Origin: Paenibacillus phyllosphaerae | GTDB taxonomy: Bacteria; Bacillota; Bacilli; Paenibacillales; Paenibacillaceae | Assembly (NCBI RefSeq): GCF_014192105.1 | Contig: NZ_JACHXK010000006.1 | Location: 62,001 to 126,000, forward strand | Direction: 5' to 3' | Length of the DNA: 64,000 nucleotides | Shown here: positions 1 through 10,100 of the stretch, one piece after another | How the letters are laid out: every line of letters begins with the position of its first letter | How positions within the stretch are numbered: the stretch's first letter is position 1 | Position numbers and translations under genes: made by a program | Notes under the pieces: generated by a model | Databases searched by the model: none | Seen by the model: the letters and a program-made list of their open reading frames with translations, nothing else | What the model was told of the DNA's origin: nothing

Positions 1-287
1 ATGAACTTGGCATGCGGCTCGGAGAGTACCTCATTCTGGTGCCATACCCCCGGAGGCAGCAGGATCATCTGTCCGGCTTGCAGGGGATAGGCCGCGTCAT
101 GCATCGTGGTTACGGCTGCGCCTTGGCTGACGTAGAGCAGTTCGAAGTCGTAGAGTCTTCGCCAATTCAATTTGCCGGTCGGCATCGTCTGGGCTTGCGC
201 GTAATGAATGCCGGGCGACCATTCCCTATACGGCCGCATCTGTCGGACGTAAGGGATCGTTATGCTGTCCGCCGTGTTCTCCTTCAT
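1..287 (-). CDS. AraC-family transcriptional regulator, N-terminal part (runs off the window)
   Basis: The reverse strand reads from an ATG at 285-287 to the window edge without a stop, giving about 95 residues. The translation has the look of the cupin-type sensing domain of AraC regulators: a beta-rich stretch with 'DFELLYVSQG', then 'LQAGQMILLPPGVWHQ', the usual place where these proteins bind a sugar or uronide. The helix-turn-helix half lies outside the window. It is divergent from the isomerase/dehydrogenase/GH88 genes that start at 461, the normal position for an activator of such a set; that regulatory link is inference. The 173-base gap between the two starts should hold both promoters. 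Confidence 0.75.
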   Translation of the reverse strand, partial: MKENTADSITIPYVRQMRPYREWSPGIHYAQAQTMPTGKLNWRRLYDFELLYVSQGAAVTTMHDAAYPLQAGQMILLPPGVWHQNEVLSEPHAKF

Positions 288-460
288 TAGTCTACCGCTC
301 CTTCATCTCCAACGATAATGGCAGGAAAAGTCCAAGTAGTCGCGCTATACGCTAACTACGTCAAGCTTAGATCCCATTATACTATAGGTATTACTTGATT
401 CGTCACCCGTATTTCACCAATCCATATCGAACACAATTGTGCAAATAGGAGGCGTATGCA

Positions 461-1306
461 ATGAAAAAAGGCATCAACATCTGGTCCTTCCGCGAAGGCA
501 TGCCGATCGCGGAATGTATCCAGCTTGCCAAGTCGGCAGGATTCGAGGGCATCGAGCTCGCCTTGAACGAGCAAGGCGAGCTTAGCTTGGAAGCGACCGA
601 GAAGGAGCTCCTCGGCATCAAGTCGCGGCTGGCGGAGAGCGGACTGGAATTATGCGGGCTGGCGACGGGGCTGTACTGGACCTATTCGATGACGAGCGAT
701 TCGGCCGCGATCCGCGCCAAGGCGATCGATATCGGCAAGAAACAGCTGGAGACCGCCGCCTTGCTGGGAGCGGATACGATCCTGGTCATTCCGGGCGCGG
801 TCGGCGTCGATTTTATCCCGGACCATCCGGTCGTCGATTACGACCGCGCTTATGATCGGGCGCTGGAAGCGATCGCGATCTTGGCGGAAGAAGCCAAGCA
901 GACCGGCGTGAACATCGGGATCGAGAATGTATGGAACAAATTCCTGCTGTCGCCGCTCGAGTTGCGCGGCTTCATCGATGCGGTCGGTTCCGATTACGTC
1001 GGGTCCTATCTCGATGTCGGCAATGTCGTATTCGTGGGATATCCGGAGCAATGGGTGCGCATTCTGGGCCATCGGATCAAGAAGGTACATCTGAAGGATT
1101 ACCGCCGCAGCGCCGGAGGGCTCCATGGATTCGTCGACCTGCTGGCAGGCGATGTCGATTATCCGGCCGTCATCGAGGCTCTGCATGAAGTGGGCTATGA
1201 AGGGTATGTCACCGCGGAGATGATCCCGCCTTACACGCATCACGCGGAGCAGATCATCTATAACACGTCCGCATCGATCGATGCGATTCTGGGACGGGGC
1301 CGATAA
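461..1306 (+). CDS. Sugar phosphate isomerase/epimerase (xylose-isomerase-like TIM barrel)
   Basis: This 281-residue protein has the AP-endonuclease-2/xylose-isomerase-like TIM-barrel fold used by UlaE-type 3-epimerases and hydroxypyruvate isomerases. The four expected metal ligands are visible: Glu155 in 'GIENVWN', Asp185 in 'YLDVGN', His210 in 'KKVHLKDY' and Glu253 in 'VTAEMIPP'. It would interconvert a ketose or ketose phosphate, and the substrate cannot be read from sequence. The ATG at 461 follows AGGAGG at a good distance. It is first in a run with a Gfo/Idh/MocA dehydrogenase and a GH88 hydrolase, pointing to breakdown of plant-polysaccharide uronides or similar sugars. Confidence 0.85.
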   Translation: MKKGINIWSFREGMPIAECIQLAKSAGFEGIELALNEQGELSLEATEKELLGIKSRLAESGLELCGLATGLYWTYSMTSDSAAIRAKAIDIGKKQLETAALLGADTILVIPGAVGVDFIPDHPVVDYDRAYDRALEAIAILAEEAKQTGVNIGIENVWNKFLLSPLELRGFIDAVGSDYVGSYLDVGNVVFVGYPEQWVRILGHRIKKVHLKDYRRSAGGLHGFVDLLAGDVDYPAVIEALHEVGYEGYVTAEMIPPYTHHAEQIIYNTSASIDAILGRGR

Positions 1307-1342
1307 CATGGTTCACTATCGAAGGGAGAGGGAGGCGGCATT

Positions 1343-2371
1343 ATGCTCAAGATAGGATTGATCGGGTTCGGTTTCATGGGTAGGATGCATATGGACAATT
1401 ATGTTCGCTTGATGGCTGAAGGGGAACCGATCCAATTAACGGCCATATGCGATATTCGCATCCATGAATTGAAGAACAGCAAGGCGCCCGGCAATATCGC
1501 GACCGATCGGGAGGTTTATGACTTGTCGGCGTTCAACCTGTATGAGGACATCGAACAGATGCTTCATGCAGAACGGCTGGACGTCATCGACATCACGCTG
1601 CCGACGCCGCTGCATGCGGATTTGAGCTGCAGGCTGATGGAACGCGGCTATCATGTCCTGTGCGAGAAGCCGATCGCGCGCACCTATGAGGGAGCGGTTC
1701 GGATGGCTGAGACGGCTTCACGGACCGGGCGGCAGCTGCTGATCGGGCAATGCCTGCGTTACTGGCCGGCCTACGAATTCTTGAAGGACTGCGTCGACGA
1801 CCAGCGGTTCGGCGGCGTCCATGCCGGCACGTTCTACCGCGGCTCCGAGTCGCCACAAGGCTGGTTCTTGAACGGAGAACTGAGCGGCGGTTGCCTGCTC
1901 GATATGCATATTCATGATACGGACATGATCCATTGGCTGTTCGGCATGCCGGACCGGGTGTCCGCCGCGGGCAAGAATGTCATCGCGGGCAGCGGCTATG
2001 ACATCGTCCGTACCCAATACGCGTACCCTGACGGCAAGCTGATCGACGCGCAAGCGGATTGGACGTATGCGGGGGAGCATGGCTTCATCATGGGCTACCG
2101 CGTCAACTTCGAGCATGGCATGATCGTGTTCGAGCGAGGCGAAGTTCGCGTCTACCCAAGCGCGGGCGAAGCCTACACGCCGGAACTGTCCAGCGACACC
2201 GGCTATTACCGGATGATACGCGCCTATATGCACACGATTCGGAGCGGTGAGCCGAATCTCGTCTGCCCGGCGGACAGCGCGGCGGGAAGCTTGAAGATTA
2301 TCGAAGCCGAGCAGCATTCGGCAGATCGCGCTTCGGAATGGGTTCTGCTGCAACTGGCGTCAGGTCAATAA
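1343..2371 (+). CDS. Gfo/Idh/MocA family NAD(P)-dependent sugar dehydrogenase
   Basis: A 342-residue oxidoreductase. It opens with a Rossmann nucleotide-binding stretch 'IGLIGFGFMGRMH' (a GxGxxG variant), carries the family 'CEKPIA' lysine motif near residue 110, and has 'GGCLLDMHIHDTDMIHWLFG', which supplies the conserved Asp/His pair of the catalytic half. It would oxidise or reduce a cyclic sugar or sugar acid with NAD(P). GGGAGG precedes the ATG. It lies 36 bases after the isomerase and is presumably co-transcribed. Its stop codon is next to a short direct repeat at what looks like a deletion junction. Confidence 0.88.
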   Translation: MLKIGLIGFGFMGRMHMDNYVRLMAEGEPIQLTAICDIRIHELKNSKAPGNIATDREVYDLSAFNLYEDIEQMLHAERLDVIDITLPTPLHADLSCRLMERGYHVLCEKPIARTYEGAVRMAETASRTGRQLLIGQCLRYWPAYEFLKDCVDDQRFGGVHAGTFYRGSESPQGWFLNGELSGGCLLDMHIHDTDMIHWLFGMPDRVSAAGKNVIAGSGYDIVRTQYAYPDGKLIDAQADWTYAGEHGFIMGYRVNFEHGMIVFERGEVRVYPSAGEAYTPELSSDTGYYRMIRAYMHTIRSGEPNLVCPADSAAGSLKIIEAEQHSADRASEWVLLQLASGQ

Positions 2372-2385
2372 CGTAACGTCAGGTC
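2358..2385. repeat. 9-bp direct repeat at a probable deletion junction
   Basis: CGTCAGGTC occurs at 2358-2366 and again at 2377-2385, with only 10 bases between. The first copy lies in the last codons of the dehydrogenase and the second at the broken 5' edge of the ABC permease remnant. Short repeats like this are typical of slippage or illegitimate recombination endpoints. Confidence 0.55.
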
Positions 2386-2970
2386 CCCTTCGGGCAGCTG
2401 CTCACCTGCTCCCTTGCCGGCTATGCCTTCGCCAGATTGGAGTTCCCCGGCCGCAACCGCATGTTTCTTGTTTATCTCGTTTCGTACATGATTCCGTATC
2501 AAGTCATCATGATTCCGCAATATCTCACCATGAAGGAACTGGGGCTTGTCAATTCGCATTGGGCGCTCATCTTCCTAGAGATCTTCAGCCCGTATGGCGT
2601 ATTCCTGATGCGCCAATTCTTTATCTCGATCTCCCGCGAGTTATCGGAGGCGGCCCGCATCGACGGCTGCGGCGAGTTCGCGATTTTCGCAAGGATCATA
2701 CTCCCGCTGGCCCAACCCGCGATCGCGACGCTGACGATCTTCTGCTTCTCCTGGGTATGGAACGACTTCCAGGCGCCGCTGATCTATCTGAACGACGATC
2801 GCTTGAAGACGATTCCGCTCGGATTGGCGGCGCTAAACGGCGAGTTCGCGTCGGAATTCAATCTGATCATGGCAGGCGCGGTGTCTTCGCTCCTTCCTGT
2901 CATCGCCGTCTTTTTCGCGGCCCAAAAATATTTCATCTCCGGCCTGTCCGTAGGCGCGGTGAAAGGATGA
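2377..2970 (+). pseudogene. 5'-truncated carbohydrate ABC transporter permease (MalG/CUT1 type)
   Basis: The frame opens right after a stop at 2374-2376 and reads 'GQLLTCSLAGYAFARLEFPGRN...', which is where residue ~80 of a typical ~275-residue MalG-type permease falls. It then continues to a normal C-terminus ('KYFISGLSVGAVKG'). The EAA loop that docks the ATPase is intact ('EAARIDGCGEFAIFARIILP'), and four or so membrane helices remain. The N-terminal helix and leader are missing, and no solute-binding protein or partner permease is nearby. A TTG at 2437 could start a 177-residue product, but it has no convincing ribosome site. I read it as a remnant left by a deletion that removed the rest of the transporter. 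Confidence 0.8.
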
Positions 2971-2977
2971 GGAACAG

Positions 2978-4126
2978 ATGAACCGAATCGCAGCCCAAGC
3001 CTCGCAGAGGCTGGCAGCCATTGAGGATGCCGTGGCCAAAGTACGCAGGAACCTCGAACGTAACGGGCAGAGCTTCCCGCATATTACGAACGACAAACGA
3101 TATGATTGGGGAGCGAATGAAGATTGGATCGAGGGCTTCCATACCGGGCTTGCCTGGCTATGCTACGAGTACACGGGAGATGACTATTTCCGGGGGCAAG
3201 CCAATCTGCAGATCGATGATTTCCGCAGAAGGCTTACGGAGCGGATCTGTCTGGATCATCACGATATCGGCTTCCTCTATGGCTTGTCCGCGTTCGCTGG
3301 CTGGGTCGTGGAAGGAAAGGAGGATCATCGCGAACTGGCCATCCAAGCGGCAGATCTTCTGATGGAACGCTGGCGAGGCGCAGGTTATATCCAAGCTTGG
3401 GGACCTGAAGGAGATCCCGATAACGGCGGGAGGATCATTATCGATTGTTTGCTCAATTTGCCTTTGCTGTACTGGGCCGCAGAGGCAACCGGCAATGACG
3501 CCTACAAGGAGATTGCGCTCAAGCAAGCCGAGTTATCGCGACGCTACCTGGTGAGAGGGGACGACTCGTCCTACCATACATTTTACTTCGATACGGCTTC
3601 CGGGGAGCCGATTCGCGGCGGCACGCATCAAGGGTACAACGACGGCTCGACATGGACGAGAGGACAGGCGTGGGGCATCTACGGGTTTGCGTTGTCGTAC
3701 CGCTACACCGGGAAAGCCGAGTTTCTCGAGACGGCCAAACGGCTTGCGGATTATTTTATCCGGCATCTGCCTGAAGACGGGGTTGCGTATTGGGATTTCC
3801 ATGCTCCCCTCGGGGAGAATACGAGCCGGGACAGCTCGGCCTCCGCTATTGCGGCCTGCGGCATGCTGGAAATTCTGACGCATCTGCCTGAAGCGGATCA
3901 CGGCCGCCAAAGGTTAGAAGCAGCGGTCAGCCGAACGATGGACGCCCTCATGAACGGCTATGCGACGGTCGGGGAGGAGGCCGAAGGCCTGCTCGACCAC
4001 GGGTCTTATCATGTCCGCGGCGGGCTTGGCTTGGATGGCTATATGATATGGGGCGATTATTACTATCTGGAAGCGCTGCTGCGGCTGGAGCGCGGCATTC
4101 CGGGATATTGGTACGAGCGCCGTTAA
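2978..4126 (+). CDS. Glycoside hydrolase family 88, unsaturated glucuronyl hydrolase
   Basis: The 382-residue protein matches the alpha/alpha-barrel GH88 family, which releases unsaturated uronic acid from oligosaccharides made by polysaccharide lyases. The family's two key acids are seen as the Asp in 'LDHHDIGF' (residues 92-99) and Asp156 in 'RIIIDCLLN'. Other family signatures are 'GGTHQGYNDGSTWTRGQAWGIYGFA' and 'DFHAP...RDSSASAIAACGM'. There is no signal peptide, so it is cytoplasmic and acts on imported oligosaccharides. A ribosome site GATGAGGA precedes the ATG. It lies 7 bases after the permease remnant, and the original operon was probably transporter plus hydrolase. Confidence 0.92.
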   Translation: MNRIAAQASQRLAAIEDAVAKVRRNLERNGQSFPHITNDKRYDWGANEDWIEGFHTGLAWLCYEYTGDDYFRGQANLQIDDFRRRLTERICLDHHDIGFLYGLSAFAGWVVEGKEDHRELAIQAADLLMERWRGAGYIQAWGPEGDPDNGGRIIIDCLLNLPLLYWAAEATGNDAYKEIALKQAELSRRYLVRGDDSSYHTFYFDTASGEPIRGGTHQGYNDGSTWTRGQAWGIYGFALSYRYTGKAEFLETAKRLADYFIRHLPEDGVAYWDFHAPLGENTSRDSSASAIAACGMLEILTHLPEADHGRQRLEAAVSRTMDALMNGYATVGEEAEGLLDHGSYHVRGGLGLDGYMIWGDYYYLEALLRLERGIPGYWYERR

Positions 4127-4261
4127 TCGAGCAAGCGGGGAAATATTCCATATCGCTTGACTTCGAGTAAACTCTAAGTGAGATAATACATCGTGACTGC
4201 AGGTCGATCATCATGAGGTACGTTCGCGAAGGATGATTTCACTTGGAAAGCGGGGATAACG

Positions 4262-5242
4262 ATGGAATATGTGAAACTGGGCAATACAGGATTGGATGTC
4301 TCCCGGATTTGTCTGGGATGCATGAGCTTCGGCGATGTCAATCGGTGGACGCATCCATGGCTGCTCGATGAAGAGAACAGCCGTCCGATCATCAAGAGGG
4401 CGCTTGAGCTGGGCATCAATTTCTTCGATACGGCGAATATCTATTCGACCGGGGCGAGCGAAGAAATCACGGGCCGTGCCCTGAAGGATTATGCCAACCG
4501 GGATGAAGTCGTCATCGCGACGAAGGTGTTCTTCCGGATGCAAGAAGGCCCGAACGGCGCGGGATTGTCGCGGAAGGCCATCATGAGCGAGATCGATAAC
4601 AGCCTGAAACGGCTCGGTACCGATTATGTCGATCTGTACCAAATTCATCGTTGGGACTACAATACGCCGATCGAGGAGACGATGGAAGCGCTGCATGACG
4701 TCGTCAAAGCAGGTAAGGCCCGATACATCGGGGCTTCGGCGATGTATGCTTGGCAATTCCAGAAGGCGCTGCATGTGGCAGAGCGCAACGGATGGACCCG
4801 TTTCGTCGCCATGCAGAACCACCTTAACCTGATCTATCGCGAAGAGGAGCGGGAGATGATGCCGCTGTGCAAGGCAGAGGGAATCGGCGTCATTCCGTAC
4901 AGCCCGCTCGCCTCCGGCCGGTTGGCTCGCGAATGGTCCGCAGTGACCAAGCGTTCCGAGACCGATCAGGCTCAGCAGATGAAATACGGGGCAACGGCCG
5001 AGATCGACCGCGTCATCGCGGATCGCGTGACGGCTATCGCGGAGCAGCGCGGCGTTCCTCGCGTACATATCGCGCTTGCCTGGCTGCTCCAGAAACAACC
5101 GGTAACATCGCCGATCTTCGGCGTGACGAGCAACGCGCAGCTCGAAGAGGCTGTAGGGTCGCTTGCGGTGACGTTAACGGAGGACGAGATTAAGTCGCTC
5201 GAGGAGCTGTATGTTCCACATCGCGTCGTCGGGGCGCTGTAA
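4262..5242 (+). CDS. Aldo/keto reductase
   Basis: A 326-residue aldo/keto reductase. The catalytic tetrad is complete: Asp56 and Tyr61 in 'FFDTANIYS', Lys88 in 'IATKVF' and His129 in 'YQIHRWD'. The C-terminal NADP-binding segment 'VTSPIFGVTSNAQLEEAV' is also standard. It resembles the YajO/YdbC-like branch that reduces sugar aldehydes and similar carbonyls, but the substrate is unknown. It starts 135 bases after the GH88 gene with a weaker ribosome site (GGGGATAA), so it may have its own promoter. A strong terminator follows. Confidence 0.9.
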   Translation: MEYVKLGNTGLDVSRICLGCMSFGDVNRWTHPWLLDEENSRPIIKRALELGINFFDTANIYSTGASEEITGRALKDYANRDEVVIATKVFFRMQEGPNGAGLSRKAIMSEIDNSLKRLGTDYVDLYQIHRWDYNTPIEETMEALHDVVKAGKARYIGASAMYAWQFQKALHVAERNGWTRFVAMQNHLNLIYREEEREMMPLCKAEGIGVIPYSPLASGRLAREWSAVTKRSETDQAQQMKYGATAEIDRVIADRVTAIAEQRGVPRVHIALAWLLQKQPVTSPIFGVTSNAQLEEAVGSLAVTLTEDEIKSLEELYVPHRVVGAL

Positions 5243-5269
5243 CAATCAATCGATGTTTAGATAAAGTTA

Positions 5270-5310
5270 AGGCAGCCATCAGTTGAACTGAACGGCTGCC
5301 TTTGTTTTTA
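5270..5310 (+). terminator. Rho-independent terminator after the aldo/keto reductase
   Basis: AGGCAGCC at 5270-5277 pairs with GGCTGCCT at 5294-5301 and is followed by TTTGTTTTTATT. It separates the convergent aldo/keto reductase and arsB genes. Confidence 0.9.
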
Positions 5311-5322
5311 TTCAGAAGAATT

Positions 5323-6738
5323 CTATTCGGCCAAACCTCGTTCCGCATTCTTCACTTTGTCCGTTCGCATGAGCTTCACAAGCAGCAACCCCAACACGAT
5401 AGCCAGCCCGATTGCGGCGATGATGATCCAGATATTCACGCTGACCGCATCGATCACGAGCAGCCACAGGTACAGACCGACTAGCGTGATGAACAAGGTT
5501 GGCACCGTCAATACGATTCCTGCCTTGAAATAGGTGCCCCATCCGATGTGAATGCCTTTCTTGGACAGAACATGCAGCCAGATCAGGGTAGCCAGCGATC
5601 CGATCGGGGTGATCTTGGGACCCAGATCCGAGCCGATGACATTCGCGTAGATCAACGATTCCCGAATGATGCCTTCCGTTGAAGTGCCTTGAATCGCTAA
5701 GGCGTCAATCATGACGGTCGGCAAGTTATTCATAATAGAAGACAGTATGGCGGCGATGAATCCGGCACCGATGGTGGATAGGAACAACCCTTGCTCGCCG
5801 AGCCATTGGAATACCTGGCCGAGTTCATTCGTGAGCCCGACATTGCGAAGGCCGTAGACGACGACATACATGCCGATCGAGAAGACGACGATGGTCCAAG
5901 GCGCGCTTTTGACCAATTTCCACGTGTGAATGGCTTCGCTCTGCCTGGCAAAAACCAGGAACAAGACGGCTGCGGCCCCGGCGATGATGGAGACGGGAAC
6001 ATGAATGAACTCGCTGACCATATAGACGATTAGGAGCGCGCTTAAGATGTACCAGGACAAGCGGAATAACCGATGATCCTTAATCGCGTCGCGCGGCTGC
6101 TTCAATTGCTCCCCGTCATACTGGGACGGGATGTGGCTGCGATAAAAGAGAAACAGCACGATCAGGCTTGCCGCAATCGAGAACAAAGTCGGCACGATCA
6201 TTCGACTCGCATACTCCGCGAACGAGATGGAGAAGAAGTCGGCGGAGACGATGTTCACCAGGTTGCTGATGATGAGGGGCAGCGATGCCGTATCCGATAT
6301 GAATCCGCTCGCCATAATGAACGGCAGGATCATACGTTCATCGAATTTCAATGCCCTGACCATGGCAAGCACGATCGGCGTCAAGATCAGAGCGGCGCCG
6401 TCATTGGCGAACAAGGCTGATACCGCTGCTCCGAGCAAGATGACATAGATGAACATTAATCGGCCGTTGCCGCCTGCGGTTCGGGCCATATGCAGCGCCG
6501 CCCATTCGAAGAATCCGATCTCTTCCAGAATCAATGAAATGATGATGAGCGCGACGAACGTAAGCGTGGCATTCCAGACGATTTGGGTCACGTCCCATAC
6601 GTCGGTCAGATTAACTACGCCGCATAGCAGCGCGATGACGGCGCCGCCGGCAGCGGACCAGCCGATGCTTAAGCCCCGAGGCTGCCAGATAACGAAAATA
6701 AGGGTGACGAGAAATAATAATGAAGCTAGTGCGAGCAT
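5323..6738 (-). CDS. arsB: ArsB-type arsenite/anion efflux permease
   Basis: Read from the ATG at 6736-6738, which has GGGAGG just upstream, this is a 471-residue integral membrane protein with about 11-12 hydrophobic helices, the usual size of ArsB (~430 or more). Family landmarks include '[18 protein letters not shown]', '[17 protein letters not shown]' and '[17 protein letters not shown]...[20 protein letters not shown]', the duplicated anion-pore motifs of the ArsB/NhaD superfamily. It would extrude arsenite, alone or with an ArsA ATPase. No arsR, arsC or arsA is adjacent, which is unusual for a resistance operon. The longer start at 6813 adds 25 unconvincing residues. Confidence 0.88.
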   Translation of the reverse strand: MLALASLLFLVTLIFVIWQPRGLSIGWSAAGGAVIALLCGVVNLTDVWDVTQIVWNATLTFVALIIISLILEEIGFFEWAALHMARTAGGNGRLMFIYVILLGAAVSALFANDGAALILTPIVLAMVRALKFDERMILPFIMASGFISDTASLPLIISNLVNIVSADFFSISFAEYASRMIVPTLFSIAASLIVLFLFYRSHIPSQYDGEQLKQPRDAIKDHRLFRLSWYILSALLIVYMVSEFIHVPVSIIAGAAAVLFLVFARQSEAIHTWKLVKSAPWTIVVFSIGMYVVVYGLRNVGLTNELGQVFQWLGEQGLFLSTIGAGFIAAILSSIMNNLPTVMIDALAIQGTSTEGIIRESLIYANVIGSDLGPKITPIGSLATLIWLHVLSKKGIHIGWGTYFKAGIVLTVPTLFITLVGLYLWLLVIDAVSVNIWIIIAAIGLAIVLGLLLVKLMRTDKVKNAERGLAE

Positions 6739-7169
6739 GTTTCCTCCCGATTCATTGCATATAATGGCGTTCGCGCGGCAAGTCGTTCCTCTATAGGGAG
6801 AGAGGCTGGACACTGCCGGTCAGACAAGGCTTGTCTACAATAACTACAAGCATTATATGCGCTGCATAATATAGAAGTAAACGTCGATATTCGCGAATAC
6901 GCTTACGAATCTTGTTAAGCAGAATCTAGATCGTTGGTACCAGAAAAATAGGGCTAAATGCTTTGTTTCAACCCGTTTGAACCGGCCTAATACCGGGTAA
7001 GTACAAAAGGGAATATTTGCCTTATCTATCTTGCCGGAACAAAAATCAGGCTTATGGCAGATAAAATTATGCATGTAGTCGGATATGCCTACGGACTGCG
7101 GCATGTTACGATCTGTAGAATCAACTACCCATAAATCCCCAGATGAGACTTTCATTATGATATCGAAAG
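6739..7169. other. Intergenic region between arsB and essC
   Basis: About 430 bases between divergent genes. A 10-base sequence CATTATATGC (6851-6860) recurs as its reverse complement at 6757-6766, the latter in the arsB promoter area, so it may be an operator or a promoter element. A 100-codon reverse frame at 6853-7155 has no recognisable family, odd composition and no clear ribosome site; I do not call it a gene. No confident promoter for essC was found. Confidence 0.4.
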
Positions 7170-10100
7170 ATGGTCGTTACTGTGAGCATGTTCTACTACC
7201 AGCGTTCACCTCGAATGCACAGTGATCCCGGTCTTGCGGAGATCGAACTGCACCGGCCGCCAGCCGCGCCAGCCGAGCTGTCGTTCAGCTATGTGTCGAT
7301 CGTCATACCGGTGGCGATTACGGCAGCCGGGGCTGCCGCCATGTTTATGTTAATTCCGAAGACGAGCGGCAGCAGTTACGTGCTGCTGCAGCTTGTGTCG
7401 ATGTCGACCATTGCCGGCTCGTATTCGATTCCGTTCCTAATGCACCTGCAGAACAAGAAGAAGTTCCGCAAAGAGACGCAGGAGCGGACCATGAAATATA
7501 CCCAATATTTAGCGGACCAACGCGCGATGCTCGAGGCCTTGTCCCAGCGCCGTGCGCAGCTATTGATCGACACGAATCCGCCCTATGCGGATTGCCTGGA
7601 GATGGTGGATTCCCGCAGCAGGTCCGTCTGGTCGCGAATTCCGTCCGATCCGGATTTTCTGAAGCTCCGGTGCGGAATCGGCTGGGCATCGAGCGGCATC
7701 CACATTCATGCGCCTCGGCAAGAAGGTATTGATAAGGACGAACTAATTACGAATGCAGAGCAGCTTGCCGCCGAGTTCCATACGCTTACGGATGTCCCGG
7801 TGACGGTTGATTTGAACATGCACCGGGTAATCGGCGTCGTCGGAGAGGCTGAGCACGTGCAGTCGTTGATCCGTTCGCTAATGGTGCAGCTTGCGGTACA
7901 TCACTCTCCGGACGAGGTCAAGATTGCGGCGTTCTTCCGCCAATCGGAGAGAGAGTCGTGGAGCTGGCTGAGATGGCTGCCGCATGCGTGGGACGACGAA
8001 CGCAGATTCCGTTATATGTTCGAAGGCCCGGTCTACTCGGCGCCGCTCATGGACCACTTCATGGCCGTCCTGCAGCGGAGGGTGCTGACTGCCAAATCCG
8101 CTCCGAGTCACGATGGGGTGCGGATTGTGCCTAGGTATGTGTGCATCGTCCCGCATAGCGCCCAGACTGAGCAAGAAAGCGCCTATTCGCTTCTGCTCCA
8201 TGAAGCCGACAAAGCGGGCGCGTGCACGATCGTTATCGCACCGCGCGTCGAGCAGCTGCCGAAAGAGTGCGAGCTCGTCATAGAAGTCAGTCAGCAGGAG
8301 AGCGTCATCCGGCATACGACTTCCAAGGGAGATTCCTCGACCGATCGAGCGAATCGAAACGTAACGGCGGCGGGGCAACCGTTCGCGGCCGACCAGGTGG
8401 AGCTTGCCGATGCGCAGCGGTTGGCAAGATCGATGGCCCCATACCGTCTTCGCAAATCATCGGCCGACGAGATCCCGAGCGTGCTTACGCTGTTCGACTT
8501 GCTAGGCATTGACCGCATTGAGACGTATGAGGCAGAGCAGCGGTGGCAGGAGCGCCGATTCCCCGATTCGCTGCCGGCTGCCGTCGGCGTGAAGGGCGGC
8601 GGCAAGCAAGTGATGCTGAATCTTCATGACAAAATCGAGCGGCAAGGGCACGGTCCGCATGGCCTGATGGCAGGTATGACGGGTTCCGGCAAGAGCGAGG
8701 TCATCCAGACGCTGATCGCTTCGCTCGCGGTCACGTATCATCCGCATGACGTCACGTTCATGCTGATCGATTATAAAGGCGGGGGCATGTCGAATACATT
8801 CGCCAAGCTGCCGCACGTAGTCGCTTCGATCACGAATCTGGAAGACGAAGGATTGATCGAGCGGGCCAAAATGTCGCTCAAAGCGGAGCTGGAGCGGCGG
8901 CAAAAATTGTTCGTCGCCGCGGGTAACGTCCAGCATATCGACGAGTATTACGAGACACCATGGCGCGAGCGGGAGCCGCTGGCACATCTGATCATCGTCA
9001 TCGACGAGTTCGCGCAGCTCAAGAAGGAGCAGCCCGAATTCATGAGCGAGCTGGTCAGCATCGCGGCAATCGGCAGAACGCTAGGCGTCCATCTGCTTCT
9101 GGCGACGCAGAAGCCTGCCGGCGTCGTCGACGATAACATCTGGAGCAACTCCAGGTACCGGATATGCCTGCGCGTGCAGGACGAGGCGGATAGCCGGGAG
9201 ATGTTGAAGGTTCCCGATGCCGCATACATAACGAACCCCGGACGGGGGTATTTGCAAGTTGGCACGAACGAGTTGTTCGAGACCGTTCAGTACGCTTGGA
9301 GCGGCGCTCCATACCAGCCGGCCGGCGAGTCGCGGTCCCACCATACTGTCATTAAAGGAATTAAGCTAGATGGGCGCCGCAAGGAACTAAAGGCCGGGCA
9401 ACGGGCGGATGATGTGCCTGCCGGCGATGCGGATGCGACGATCCGAGGAGGCAAGCAGTTAGGCGTGCTGATCGACGCTTGCGCCGTAGCTGCGGAGCGG
9501 GCGGGCATCGCAAGGCTGCGGGGCCCTTGGCTGAATCCCTTGCCGCAGATCCTTACGCTCGAAGACTTGCCTTCGCAAGCTGAGCCTGCCGGCTCGATAA
9601 GGCTTGCAGCTGAAGTCGGTCTGGTCGACGATGTGGCGAACCAACGCCAGATCCCGCTCGCGATCGATGTGGATGAAGGCCATTGGATCGTGTACGGGAT
9701 GCCCGGGACGGGCAAGACGACGTTCATCCAGACGTTCCTCTATTCGTTGGCCTTGTCGAGCACGCCCGAACAGGCGCACGCCTACGTGCTGGATTTCAGC
9801 CGGATGCTCAAAGACCTCCAGTTGCTTCCCCATGTCGGGGACGTGATTCAGGAAGAAGACGAGGAGAAGGTGACGCGGCTGTTTGGCCGTCTATCCCAAG
9901 AGGTAGCCCGCCGCAAGCAGCTGCTTGCCGACAGCGGCACCAAATCGAGGTTGGCGTATTGCCGGGAAACCGGGCTGCAGCTGCCGGCGCTCATAACTGT
10001 CATTGACGGTTATCCGAGTTTCCGCAACCGTTTCGAGACCGAGCACGAACAGCTCGAGGCCATCGTGCGGGAGGGCGCGAGCCTTGGTATTTATTTCGTC

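Noticed and set aside
650..1309. Long reverse-strand frame opposite the isomerase
   Set aside because: It mirrors a clear TIM-barrel gene, lacks a ribosome site and is rich in Arg/His/Asp as expected for antisense of GC-rich codons.
6853..7155. 100-codon reverse frame between arsB and essC
   Set aside because: No family resemblance, composition unlike neighbours, no clear ribosome site; likely chance.
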